In this document: positions 8,532-18,241 of the stretch, one piece after another
Numbering within the stretch: position 1 is the stretch's first letter
How the letters are laid out: every line of letters starts with the position of its first letter
Assembly: GCA_963753585.1 (NCBI GenBank)
Contig: CAVWCU010000001.1
Span: forward strand, 62,001-126,000
From: VRUE01 sp963753585
GTDB lineage: Bacteria > Actinomycetota > Thermoleophilia > Solirubrobacterales > 70-9
Length of the DNA stretch: 64,000 bases
Reading direction: 5' to 3'
Made by a program: the position numbers and the translations under genes
The notes under the pieces: model-generated
The model's database searches: none
What the model was told of the DNA's origin: nothing
Seen by the model: only the letters and a program-made list of their open reading frames with translations

Positions 8532-9722
8532 ATGTCCGCCGACGAGCGCATCTCTTTGGCCGAGGCCTCGCGACGGGCGGGGGTCTCGACCGCCACGCTG
8601 AAGCGCTGGGCCGAGGAGAAGGTGGTGCCGGTGCGGCGCGGGCGCTGGACGGCCGCCGCCGCCGCGCAGGCCCGGGTGGTGGCGCGGATGCGCGAGCGCG
8701 GCCACTCGCTCGAGGACCTGAAGCGGGCGGGGCGCGAGGGCCGTCTCGCCTTCGGCTTCGCCGAGGACCTCTTCCCGAGGCCCGAGGACCAGCTCACCGT
8801 GGAGGAGGTCGCCGGCGAGACCGGTCTCGAGCCCGAGCTGATCGAGCGCATCCTCGTCATCCTCGGCACCCCGCTCGGACGCGAGCGCCTGCTCGGTCCC
8901 GAAGACGTGAAGGCGCTGCGCCACTGCGCGAGGGTGCTCGCCGCCGGCTTTCCCCTGGTCGCATTCCTGCAGCTGGTCCGCGTCTACGTACAGTCGCTGC
9001 GCCGGATCGCCGACGCCGAGGTGCGCCTCTTCCATCTCTACGTGCACGAACCGATGATTCGCGACGCCGTTCCCGAGCTGGAGATGGCCGAGGAGATGGG
9101 CGAGCTCGCCGGCGACATCCTGCCCCTGGCGGCGCCGCTCACCGAGTACCTCCACACCCGCTACCTGCGCTTCTTCCTCGAGCAGGACGTGGTCGGTCAT
9201 ATGGAGAGCGACATGGGAACCGTTGAGTCCCAGGTTCACCACGTGCCCGTCACTCTCTGCTTCATCGACCTCACCGGCTTCACCCGCTACACCGAGGAGG
9301 AAGGGGACCTGGAGGCGCTCGACGTAGTCGAGAACTTCGTCGAAACGGTGGAGGCGACGCTGCCGCCGGAGGCGACGATCGTGAAGACGATCGGCGACGA
9401 GGTGATGGTCGTCTCGCCGGACCCCGCCTCGCTGACCGAGTGGGCGGTCGGTCTGCTCGCCCGCTTTCCGCGGCCCCCGCAGCCGCGGGTGGGGGTCCAC
9501 TACGCGCAGGCGGTCTACCGTGACGGCGACTACTTCGGCACCCACGTCAACCTCGCCCACCGCGTGGTCGATCGCGCCCAGGCGGGTGAGGTGCTGGTCA
9601 CCGACCGGGTCGCCGAAGCGATCGACGGCCGCGAGGAGCTCGAGTTCGAGCCGATCGGCGAGGTTGGCCTCAGGGGCTTCCCTGTGCCCACGCCGCTCTT
9701 CGTAGTCCGCGCCACCGACTGA
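8532..9722 (+). CDS. MerR-type HTH protein fused to a class III adenylate/guanylate cyclase
   Basis: This 396-residue protein starts with a MerR-like winged helix (ISLAEASRRAGVSTATLKRW, residues 7-26; RERGHSLEDLKRAGREGRL). A helical linker with a second HTH-like segment (LTVEEVAGETGLEPELIERI) follows, then a class III cyclase catalytic domain from about residue 240. The metal-binding Asp residues are both present (CFIDLTGFTRYTEEEGD, near 246; VKTIGDEVMVV, near 290), as are the purine-specifying Lys and the VNLAHRV transition-state Asn/Arg. It is probably cytoplasmic, making cAMP. The ATG at 8532 is chosen because TAGCCT (8519-8524) lies 7 nt upstream. A DNA-binding cyclase is unusual. Confidence 0.85.
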   Translation: MSADERISLAEASRRAGVSTATLKRWAEEKVVPVRRGRWTAAAAAQARVVARMRERGHSLEDLKRAGREGRLAFGFAEDLFPRPEDQLTVEEVAGETGLEPELIERILVILGTPLGRERLLGPEDVKALRHCARVLAAGFPLVAFLQLVRVYVQSLRRIADAEVRLFHLYVHEPMIRDAVPELEMAEEMGELAGDILPLAAPLTEYLHTRYLRFFLEQDVVGHMESDMGTVESQVHHVPVTLCFIDLTGFTRYTEEEGDLEALDVVENFVETVEATLPPEATIVKTIGDEVMVVSPDPASLTEWAVGLLARFPRPPQPRVGVHYAQAVYRDGDYFGTHVNLAHRVVDRAQAGEVLVTDRVAEAIDGREELEFEPIGEVGLRGFPVPTPLFVVRATD

Positions 9723-9752
9723 CGCCACCCCTCGTTCCGCGACACTTTCGGC

Positions 9753-10688
9753 ATGGTCGGAGACGAGATGCTGGAGCGGGTGCGCGACGAAGCGCTGCTG
9801 TCGGTCGGCAGTCCGGTCGTCGCGATGCTCTCGGGCGGGCGCGACTCGGTTTGCCTCGTCGACCTCGTAGCTCGCCTGTTGGGCGCCGAGACGGTGACGG
9901 CCCTTCACGTCAACTACGGACTGCGGGATGACTCCGACGAGGACGAGACCTTCTGCCGGGAGCTTTGCGAGCACCTCGGCGTGCGGCTGGAGGTCGAGCG
10001 GCCGCGGCGGCCCGAGGGGCCCGGCAACCTCCAGGCCTGGGCGCGCGACACGCGCTACGCGGCGGCTGCGAGCTTGGCGCTGCCGGACGAGGCTCTGATC
10101 GCCACCGGGCACACGGCCGACGACCAGGTCGAGACGATCCTCTACCGCCTCGCCTCCTCGCCCAGCCGGCGTGCCCTGCTCGGGATGCGGCCTCGCGACG
10201 GCAGTCTCGTGCGACCGCTACTCGGCTTCACCCGCGAGGAGACGACCGCCTACTGCAGGGAGCGCGAGCTGCGATGGCGCGACGACCCGACCAACGAGGG
10301 GGCCGGCTACGCGCGTAACCGGGTGCGTCACGGACTCCTGCCGGCCCTGGCCGAGATCCACCCCGCGGCGGCTCGCAACGTGCTGCGCACGGCAGAGTTG
10401 CTGCGCGACGAGGCGGAGATCCTCGACTCGCTCGTCGACGCCGAGCTGCGCAGCGCCAACGGCTCGCAGCCGGCGATCTCGCTCGATCGGCTCGAGGAGC
10501 TCCCAGGCGCGCTCCGTCGCCTGGTGGTCCAGCGTCTCGCCGACCGCGCCGCGGGCCGACCCGTGCCGGGTGCCGCCAACCATGCCGACGAGGTTGCCGC
10601 CCTGCGGCGCACCGGCACCGCGATGCTCGACCTCGGCGGCGGCGTCCGTGCCGTGGTCGAGCGGGGCGTCCTCCGCGCCGAGCGTTAA
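9753..10688 (+). CDS. tilS: tRNA(Ile)-lysidine synthase
   Basis: TilS converts C34 of the CAU-anticodon isoleucine tRNA to lysidine using ATP and lysine. The PP-loop SGGRDSVCLVDL is near residue 26, and HVNYGLRDDSDEDE and ATGHTADDQVETILYRL are the standard N-type ATPase motifs. WRDDPTNEGAGYARNRVRH is the conserved substrate-binding segment. At 311 residues it has a short C-terminal region. GACACT (9741-9746) lies 6 nt before the ATG. The hpt gene follows after 9 nt. Confidence 0.95.
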   Translation: MVGDEMLERVRDEALLSVGSPVVAMLSGGRDSVCLVDLVARLLGAETVTALHVNYGLRDDSDEDETFCRELCEHLGVRLEVERPRRPEGPGNLQAWARDTRYAAAASLALPDEALIATGHTADDQVETILYRLASSPSRRALLGMRPRDGSLVRPLLGFTREETTAYCRERELRWRDDPTNEGAGYARNRVRHGLLPALAEIHPAAARNVLRTAELLRDEAEILDSLVDAELRSANGSQPAISLDRLEELPGALRRLVVQRLADRAAGRPVPGAANHADEVAALRRTGTAMLDLGGGVRAVVERGVLRAER

Positions 10689-10697
10689 TCTCGCGCC

Positions 10698-11225
10698 GTG
10701 AGCGACCCCTCGATCGGCGAGACCCTCGTCTCCAGCGAGGACCTGCAGCGGCGCGTCGCCGAGCTGGGCTTGCAGATCAGCGACGACTACGCCGGTCGCG
10801 ACCTCGTTCTGGTCGGGGTGCTGAAGGGCGCCGTGCTCTTCCTCGCCGACCTGATGCGCAACGTCAGCGTGCCCTGCGAGGTGGACTTCATGGCCGTCTC
10901 CAGCTATGGCTCTCAGACCGACTCCTCGGGCGTGGTGCGGATCATGAAGGACCTCGACGCTCCGATCGAGGGCCGCCACGTGTTGATCGTCGAGGACATC
11001 ATCGACTCGGGCCTCACCCTGCAGTACCTGATGCGCAACCTGAAGGCTCGCAATCCCGCCTCGGTCGAGGTCTGCGCCCTGCTGACCAAGCCCGAGCGGC
11101 TTCGCGTCGACCTTTCCCCACGATACGTCGGCTTCGAGATACCCAACCGCTTCGCTATCGGCTACGGCCTGGACCACGCCCAGCGCTACCGCAACCTCTC
11201 CTACGTGGCCGCGTTGGACGCCTAA
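10698..11225 (+). CDS. hpt: Hypoxanthine phosphoribosyltransferase
   Basis: This 175-residue type I PRTase has the PRPP-binding motif VLIVEDIIDSGLTLQYL at about residues 94-110, the active-site loop SSYGSQTDSSGVVRI, and the LVGVLKGAVLFLADL motif. It salvages hypoxanthine and guanine. The GTG start at 10698 is preceded by TAATCT (10686-10691) with a 6-nt gap, so it may have its own leaderless promoter inside the tilS end. The tilS-hpt-ftsH order is widely conserved. Confidence 0.95.
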   Translation: MSDPSIGETLVSSEDLQRRVAELGLQISDDYAGRDLVLVGVLKGAVLFLADLMRNVSVPCEVDFMAVSSYGSQTDSSGVVRIMKDLDAPIEGRHVLIVEDIIDSGLTLQYLMRNLKARNPASVEVCALLTKPERLRVDLSPRYVGFEIPNRFAIGYGLDHAQRYRNLSYVAALDA

Positions 11226-11275
11226 GCGCATTGTCCGAGCTAGGCCGAAACGCCCTGGTACGCTGAATTTTCCCT

Positions 11276-13225
<1,950 letters not shown>

Positions 13226-13255
13226 GGCGCGGGGCACCTCCCGCTTGGGGTGGGA

Positions 13256-13342
13256 GCCACGGGGTGGCTCTCGTCCTGACAAGCGCCGCGCTAATTAGCG
13301 CGGCGCTTTGAGTATCCGCCAGTCCGAGAGCCACCCCGTGGC
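13256..13342. terminator. Nested palindrome after ftsH
   Basis: The outer 18-bp arms, GCCACGGGGTGGCTCTCG (13256-13273) and its exact complement (13325-13342), enclose a 28-nt perfect palindrome (13281-13308, AAGCGCCGCGCTAA and complement). Each outer arm is itself a small hairpin, GAGCCAC-3-GTGGCTC. It ends ftsH transcription and occupies the place where folE stands in many related gene orders. Confidence 0.7.
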
Positions 13343-13371
13343 TCTTTCCCGAAGCTGGTGATACTTCGCTT

Positions 13372-14157
13372 ATGAGTCCCAAGCTCATGGGCATCGTCAA
13401 CGTCACCCCGGACTCGTTCTCGGACGGGGGGCGGTATCTCGATGCGGGGGCTGCGATCGCGCATGGCGAAGAGCTTGTGGGGGACGGGGCGGACATCTTG
13501 GACATCGGCGGGGAATCGACTCGGCCGGGGGCTGAGCCCGTGGGGGCTGAGGAGGAGCTGCGACGGGTTGCGCCGGTGGTGGCGGGCTTGGCCGGGACAG
13601 CGACGCTCTCGATTGACACCTCGAAGGCGGCGGTGGCCGAGGCGGCTATCGAGGCGGGGGCGGAGATCGTCAACGACGTCACGGCGCTGCGGGGGGATCC
13701 CGGAATGGCAGCGCTCTGTGCCGAGCGGGGAGTGGGGGTTGTGCTGATGCACATGCCGGGGAGTCCGCGGACGATGCAGGATGACCCCAGGTATGGCGAC
13801 GTTGTCGACGAGGTGAAGGAGTTTCTGGCGGAGCGGGTCGAGGCTGCGGTGGCCGCTGGCATCGCCGAAGACAAGATTTGGCTGGATCCGGGGATCGGGT
13901 TTGGGAAGACGCCGGAGCACAACTTGGAGCTGTTGCGGCGGCTGGGAGAGCTGCGGGAGCTGGGGCGGGCGCTGGTGATCGGGACCTCTCGCAAGAGCTT
14001 CATCGGCGCGGTCGACGGGTCGGCGGTCGAGGACCGCATCGGCGGCACGATCGCCTCCTCGATTCTCGCCGTGGTCGAGGGTGCCGACGTGCTGCGCATC
14101 CACGACGTGGCCGAGATGTCCCAGGCGGTCCGGGTCGCCCAAGCGGTCCTTGGGTAG
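13372..14157 (+). CDS. folP: Dihydropteroate synthase
   Basis: FolP joins p-aminobenzoate to hydroxymethyl-dihydropterin diphosphate. The 261-residue TIM barrel has MGIVNVTPDSFSDGG at the N-terminus, DILDIGGESTRPGAEPV, SIDTSKAAVAEAAIEAG, IVNDVTALRGDP, LDPGIGFGKTPEHNLELL and GTSRKSFIG, all canonical. GATACT (13360-13365) lies 6 nt before the ATG. It heads a folP-folB-folK operon that has no folE. Confidence 0.97.
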   Translation: MSPKLMGIVNVTPDSFSDGGRYLDAGAAIAHGEELVGDGADILDIGGESTRPGAEPVGAEEELRRVAPVVAGLAGTATLSIDTSKAAVAEAAIEAGAEIVNDVTALRGDPGMAALCAERGVGVVLMHMPGSPRTMQDDPRYGDVVDEVKEFLAERVEAAVAAGIAEDKIWLDPGIGFGKTPEHNLELLRRLGELRELGRALVIGTSRKSFIGAVDGSAVEDRIGGTIASSILAVVEGADVLRIHDVAEMSQAVRVAQAVLG

Positions 14158-14166
14158 GTTCTTTCC

Positions 14167-14589
14167 ATGGAGTCGCATGGGAACGGGATCGAGTCGAGCG
14201 TCGAGGTCGAGCTGCACGGGCTCTCGCTCTACACCCACCATGGGGTGAGCGACTCCGAGCAGGAGGTGGGCCAGAGGCTCGAGTTCGACGTCTCCTTCGA
14301 CGTTCCCGACTGCGACGCCGTGCTGACCGACCGGATCGAGGACACGGTCGACTACGGCGAAGTTTGCGACATCGTCGCCCTCGCGGCCACCGAGCGCAGC
14401 TACCGCACCCTCGAGCGCCTCGCCCAGGTGATCGGCCAGCGCCTGATGGAGCGTTATGGCTGCGCCTCGGTCCGCGTCCGCGCCGCCAAGCCCGAGCCGC
14501 CGCTTCCCTTGGCGATCCAGGAGGTCGCGGTCGAGGTCGTCCAGGAACGTGCCGAAGGGTCCGACGAAGACGAGCCCGACGAGGTCTGA
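14167..14589 (+). CDS. folB: Dihydroneopterin aldolase
   Basis: This 140-residue FolB cleaves dihydroneopterin to hydroxymethyl-dihydropterin and glycolaldehyde. Family features are VELHGLSLYTHHGVSDSEQ with the conserved Tyr/His region, VDYGEVCDIV, and LERLAQVIGQRLMERY. It lies 9 nt after folP and 7 nt before folK. TAGGTT (14155-14160) sits 6 nt upstream of its ATG, so an internal leaderless promoter is possible. The acidic tail (EGSDEDEPDEV) is unusual in length. Confidence 0.95.
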   Translation: MESHGNGIESSVEVELHGLSLYTHHGVSDSEQEVGQRLEFDVSFDVPDCDAVLTDRIEDTVDYGEVCDIVALAATERSYRTLERLAQVIGQRLMERYGCASVRVRAAKPEPPLPLAIQEVAVEVVQERAEGSDEDEPDEV

Positions 14590-14596
14590 GTTGCCC

Positions 14597-15088
14597 ATGC
14601 GGACCGGCTATCTGGGCCTGGGCTCAAACGTGGGCGATCGCCAGTCGCACCTGAAGGCGGCCATCGAGTTGCTGGGCGAAAGGGGGGTGGAGGTCGAGGC
14701 GGTCTCCTCCGCCTATGAGACCGAGCCGGTCGGCGAGGTGCTCGACCAGCCCGACTTCCTCAACGCCGCGATCCGTATCCGCACCGAGCTGGAGCCCGAA
14801 GCGCTGCTCGACCTCTGCAAGGAGATCGAGGCTGCCCGTGGCCGCGCACTCGACGCTCCCCGCCACAGCCCCCGCCCACTCGACGTCGATCTCCTGCTGC
14901 TGGGTGACCTGCAGCTGAGTACCGACCGGCTTACGCTCCCCCACCGCGAGGTGACCACCCGGCGCTTCGTCCTCTCCCCCCTGCTGGAGCTCGATCCGGA
15001 GCTGACCCTACCCGGCGGCAGGCGCCTCGCGGATGCCCTGGCTTCGCTCGGCCCCGGCCAGCGCGCCAGGCGCCTCAGTTCGCTCTAG
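14597..15088 (+). CDS. folK: HPPK (6-hydroxymethyl-dihydropterin pyrophosphokinase)
   Basis: FolK transfers pyrophosphate from ATP to hydroxymethyl-dihydropterin, giving the FolP substrate. Its 163 residues hold GYLGLGSNVGDRQSHLKAAI, SSAYETEPVG, the QPDFLNAAI motif and the HPPK signature RHSPRPLDVDLLLLGD with two metal-binding Asp, then LTLPHREVTTRRFVLSPLLE. It ends the folate operon. Confidence 0.95.
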   Translation: MRTGYLGLGSNVGDRQSHLKAAIELLGERGVEVEAVSSAYETEPVGEVLDQPDFLNAAIRIRTELEPEALLDLCKEIEAARGRALDAPRHSPRPLDVDLLLLGDLQLSTDRLTLPHREVTTRRFVLSPLLELDPELTLPGGRRLADALASLGPGQRARRLSSL

Positions 15089-15092
15089 AGCG

Positions 15093-15848
15093 CTAGGCCG
15101 CCGCAGCGGCGCCGCGCAGCGGCTGCATCCAGGCAGGGGGGAAGGTCGGCGGGGCGTCGCCGACGTAGTCCGGGATGACGCGCCTTGCGAACCTTCCGGC
15201 GGGGCGGGCGTCGATGATCGGGCGAAGGTCCTGCATCGTCATCGCCAGTCGCAAGCTCGGCGCGATCTGGTAATCGGCGGCGTACAGCTGCTCCCCGTCC
15301 AAGACCCCGGACTCGATCCAGGCGTCGATGCGGTCGAGGAGCCCCGGCAGCTCCGCGAGGCCGCGGCGCACGTTCTCGTCGGTGGCCTGGTTGTAGTAGG
15401 CGGTTGCCACGAGGACCGGCCCCGCGGTGGCCACCGCCAAGCCGGTCGGGATCCCCAGCTTCGCCCCTTCGGTGAAGCTGCGCAGCGGTGCCTTGTCCTT
15501 GCGCAGAGTCCACCAGATCATCTGGCGGATCGGGTGCTGGAGCTCCTCGTCGCCGAAGCGCTCCGCCTCTTCGACGGCAAGTCGCTTCTCGGGATCCTCG
15601 GGGAAGAGCGGTGGCTCGGGCTGGATACGGTCCAGCTCGCGGGCGATCTCGCGCGAGCCCTGGACCTTGCGCCCGTCGATCTTCATCGCCGGCACAGTCT
15701 GTTTGGGGAAGCCCTGCACGCGAACCACGACCTTCTGCATCACCGGGAAGAGGTCGGTGCGCTTGAAGGGGATGCCCTTCGCGTTCATCATCGCCTGAAC
15801 CGCCACGCCGGGATGGGAGCCGGGGATCGTGTAGAGCCGAACCTTCAT
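15093..15848 (-). CDS. Glutathione S-transferase N-domain (thioredoxin-fold) protein
   Basis: This 251-residue protein has a GST N-terminal thioredoxin fold (VRLYTIPGSHPGVAVQAMMN, PAMKIDGRKVQGSREIAREL) and a helical C-terminal domain containing LYAADYQIAPSLRLA, like the GST N-capping region. The usual catalytic Cys/Ser near the N-terminus is a Ser or His (GSHPGVA), and actinobacteria normally lack glutathione, so its substrate is unknown. It is convergent with folK, 5 nt apart. TAGGAT (complement of 15858-15863) lies 9 nt upstream. Confidence 0.75.
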   Translation of the reverse strand: MKVRLYTIPGSHPGVAVQAMMNAKGIPFKRTDLFPVMQKVVVRVQGFPKQTVPAMKIDGRKVQGSREIARELDRIQPEPPLFPEDPEKRLAVEEAERFGDEELQHPIRQMIWWTLRKDKAPLRSFTEGAKLGIPTGLAVATAGPVLVATAYYNQATDENVRRGLAELPGLLDRIDAWIESGVLDGEQLYAADYQIAPSLRLAMTMQDLRPIIDARPAGRFARRVIPDYVGDAPPTFPPAWMQPLRGAAAAA

Positions 15849-15873
15849 CGGGCGCTCATCCTACGCCGTCAGC

Positions 15874-15879
15874 GATAAT
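15874..15879 (+). promoter_or_regulatory. -10 element of coaX
   Basis: GATAAT lies 7 nt before the GTG start of coaX, with no Shine-Dalgarno between, so the transcript probably begins at or next to the start codon. No convincing -35 is visible. Confidence 0.55.
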
Positions 15880-15886
15880 CGCCGCC

Positions 15887-16660
15887 GTGCTCCTAGCGGT
15901 CGACGTCGGCAACACCCAGACCCACCTCGGCGCCTTCGACGGCGAGCGCTTGGTCGAGCACTGGCGCTTTCAGACCCGCTCGGGGGCGACGGGCGACGAG
16001 CTGGCCGAGCGGATCGCCGGCCTGTTCGCCCTCTGTGGGATGTCGCTCGACGAAGTCGATGCGGTCTGCGTCTCCTCGGTCGTGCCGCCGCTCGGCAGTC
16101 AGTACGAGCAGCTGACCGAGCGCTACCTCGAGGCCGATTGCCTGGCGATCGGCCCGGGGGTGAAGACAGGTATGCCGATCCGGATCGACAACCCGCTCGA
16201 GGTCGGCGCCGACCGCCTCGTCAACGCGATCGCCGCCTACGAGCGTTTCGGCGAGGCCTGCGTCTCTGTCGACTTCGGCACCGGCATCAACATCGACGCC
16301 GTCTCCGCCGAAGGCGAGTACCTCGGCGGAGCGATCGGTCCCGGCCTCGCGCCCTCGCTCAGCGCTCTGATCGAGCGGGCGGCCCGGATCACACGGATCG
16401 ACCTGGAAGAGCCACAGGAAGCGATTGGTCGCTCGACCCGCGCCGCGATCCACTCCGGCTTCATCTTCGGCTTCGCCGGCCTGATCGACGGCATCGTCAG
16501 ACGGATCGAAGAGGAACTCCCGAACCCGCGGCTGCTAGCCACGGGTGGGTACGCCTCGGCCGTCGTCCCCTTCACGGAGACGATCGACGAGGTGGACGAC
16601 CTGCTTACCCTGAAGGGGTTGAGGTTGATCCATGCGAGGAACACGCCCACAACTGACTGA
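15887..16660 (+). CDS. coaX: Type III pantothenate kinase
   Basis: CoaX phosphorylates pantothenate in the first step of coenzyme A synthesis. The 257-residue ASKHA-fold enzyme has the phosphate-1 motif LLAVDVGNTQTHLG, the GADRLVNAIAAYERFG pantothenate-binding region, DFGTGINIDAVSAEGEYLGG, PGLAPSLSALIERAARI and TGGYASAVVPF. It overlaps the dus gene by 29 nt, so translation of the two is coupled. Confidence 0.96.
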   Translation: MLLAVDVGNTQTHLGAFDGERLVEHWRFQTRSGATGDELAERIAGLFALCGMSLDEVDAVCVSSVVPPLGSQYEQLTERYLEADCLAIGPGVKTGMPIRIDNPLEVGADRLVNAIAAYERFGEACVSVDFGTGINIDAVSAEGEYLGGAIGPGLAPSLSALIERAARITRIDLEEPQEAIGRSTRAAIHSGFIFGFAGLIDGIVRRIEEELPNPRLLATGGYASAVVPFTETIDEVDDLLTLKGLRLIHARNTPTTD

Positions 16661-17633
16661 TCCCTTCCGGATCGCCGACGTCGAGATCTCCAATCGCGTC
16701 CTGCTCGCCCCCCTGGCGGGGATCGGCAACTGGTTCGTGCGACTGCAGGCGAAGCGATACGGCGCCGGGCTGGCCGTCTCGGAGATGGTCTCGAGCTTCG
16801 GCCTGCACCACCGCAACGAGCGCACCCTGCGCGAGCTGATGCGCATCCACCCGGACGAGCACCCGGTCTCGCTGCAGCTCTTCGGCCACGACGCCGAGGT
16901 GATGCGCTCAGGAGCGGCGATCGCCGCCGAGGCCGGGGCGGACCTGATCGACATCAACATGGGATGCCCGGTGCGCAAGGTGCGCAAGACGGGGGCGGGA
17001 GCCGAGCTGCTGCGCGACCACGAGCTCGCCCTCTCGCTTGCCCGCAGCGCGGCCGAGGGCAGTGGTCTTCCCGTCACGGTGAAGCTGCGCTCGGGGATCG
17101 AAGCGGGCGATCGTTCCGGCTTCGAGCTCGCTGTCCGCCTGGCCGAGGAGGCGGGCGTCGCGGCGATCGCCTTTCACCCGAGGGCGGCCACGGTCGGTCA
17201 CAAGGGAAGCCCCGACTACGAGCTCACGCACGAGCTGGTCGAGCGGGTCGAGGTGCCGGTGATCGTCTCGGGGGGGTTGAACAGCGCGGCAGCGGCCCGT
17301 GCCGCCTACGAGGAGTCGGGGGCGGCCGCGGTGATGATCGCTCGCGGCTCGCTCGGCAACCCATGGGTCTTCGAGGAGCTGACCGGCGCTCGCACCGAGC
17401 CCCCCGACCGGGCCGAGGTCGTCGCCGAGCTGCTCTGGACGATCGACCGTGCCGAGGAGCACCTCGGCAGCGACCGGGCCAGCCGTTACCTGCGCAAGTT
17501 CTACCCCTGGTACGTCGAGCGGCTGGGTGCGGGCCCGGAGCTGACGGACGAGCTGCACCGCAGAGCCGACCTCCCCGAGGCCCGTCGCCTGATCGCCGGT
17601 TTGGCTGCTCCAGAACCCGCTTCACGCCTCTAG
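16632..17633 (+). CDS. dus: tRNA-dihydrouridine synthase
   Basis: This FMN enzyme reduces uridine in the tRNA D-loop. In its 333 residues, LLAPLAGIGNWFVRLQAKRY is the FMN region and NMGCPVRKVRKTGAGAELL carries the catalytic Cys. VTVKLRSGIEAGD, FHPRAATVGHKGSPDY and SGGLNSAAAARAAYEESG complete the barrel. The segment FHPRAATVGHKG replaces the common HGRTRxQxYxG, keeping His. It overlaps coaX and is followed by a -10 hexamer for greA. Confidence 0.93.
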   Translation: MRGTRPQLTDPFRIADVEISNRVLLAPLAGIGNWFVRLQAKRYGAGLAVSEMVSSFGLHHRNERTLRELMRIHPDEHPVSLQLFGHDAEVMRSGAAIAAEAGADLIDINMGCPVRKVRKTGAGAELLRDHELALSLARSAAEGSGLPVTVKLRSGIEAGDRSGFELAVRLAEEAGVAAIAFHPRAATVGHKGSPDYELTHELVERVEVPVIVSGGLNSAAAARAAYEESGAAAVMIARGSLGNPWVFEELTGARTEPPDRAEVVAELLWTIDRAEEHLGSDRASRYLRKFYPWYVERLGAGPELTDELHRRADLPEARRLIAGLAAPEPASRL

Positions 17634-17634
17634 C

Positions 17635-17640
17635 TATAAT
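17635..17640 (+). promoter_or_regulatory. TATAAT upstream of greA
   Basis: A perfect TATAAT lies 2 nt after the dus stop and about 110 nt before greA. No good -35 is visible. A start just downstream would give a leader that runs through the hairpin at 17653-17697. Confidence 0.5.
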
Positions 17641-17652
17641 CCCGCGACTTCC

Positions 17653-17697
17653 GGCCCTGGTGTGGTGACTCGATGCCGCCGCACCTGGCCGTTTTTT
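17653..17697 (+). terminator. Hairpin with T6 tail in the greA leader
   Basis: GGCCCTGGTGTGG (17653-17665) pairs imperfectly with CCGCACCTGGCC (17679-17690) and is followed by GTTTTTT. This is the most classical intrinsic terminator in the window. It can end the coaX-dus transcript, or attenuate a transcript started at TATAAT. Confidence 0.6.
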
Positions 17698-17749
17698 CGG
17701 TCTAGGAGCCGGCTCTGCCGTCTCAATCCAACAAGCGAGGTCAGGACAA

Positions 17750-18229
17750 GTGAGTCGCCAGTCCGTAATCACCCCTGAGGGTCTCGAGAAACTCAAGGAG
17801 GAGATAGAGCGTCTTTCGACCGTGAAGCGGCGCGAGGTCGCCGAGCGGATCAAGGAGGCGCGCGAGTTCGGTGACATCTCTGAGAACGCCGAGTACGACG
17901 ACGCCAAGAACGAGCAGGCCCTGCTCGAGCAGCGGATCGCCCAGCTCGAAGAGAGGCTGCGCCGGGCCACGGTGATCGACGAGAAGGATCTCGGCACCGA
18001 CGAAGTCCAGTTCGGCTCGATCGTCCACGTCAAAGACCAGAAGACGGGCGACTCTCAAAAGTTCCAGATCGTCGGCTCGACCGAGGCCGACCCACTCGAG
18101 CACAAGCTCTCGAACGAGTCGCCGATCGGCAAAGCGCTGATTGGCCACAAGCGGAACGACATCGTCACGGTCGAGGTTCCACGGGGGCCGAAGAAGAAAC
18201 TCAAGATCACGAAGATCGAGACCGCATAG
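17750..18229 (+). CDS. greA: Transcription elongation factor GreA
   Basis: GreA inserts its coiled coil into the RNA polymerase secondary channel and triggers cleavage of backtracked RNA. Its 159 residues show ITPEGLEKLKEEIERL, the acidic tip REFGDISENAEYDDAKNEQ with the two key acidic residues, and the C-terminal FKBP-like domain (IVGSTEADPL, ISNESPIGKALIGHK-type motif). The start is GTG. It lies 12 nt before lysS. Confidence 0.96.
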   Translation: MSRQSVITPEGLEKLKEEIERLSTVKRREVAERIKEAREFGDISENAEYDDAKNEQALLEQRIAQLEERLRRATVIDEKDLGTDEVQFGSIVHVKDQKTGDSQKFQIVGSTEADPLEHKLSNESPIGKALIGHKRNDIVTVEVPRGPKKKLKITKIETA

Positions 18230-18241
18230 GGTCTCGCTCCA

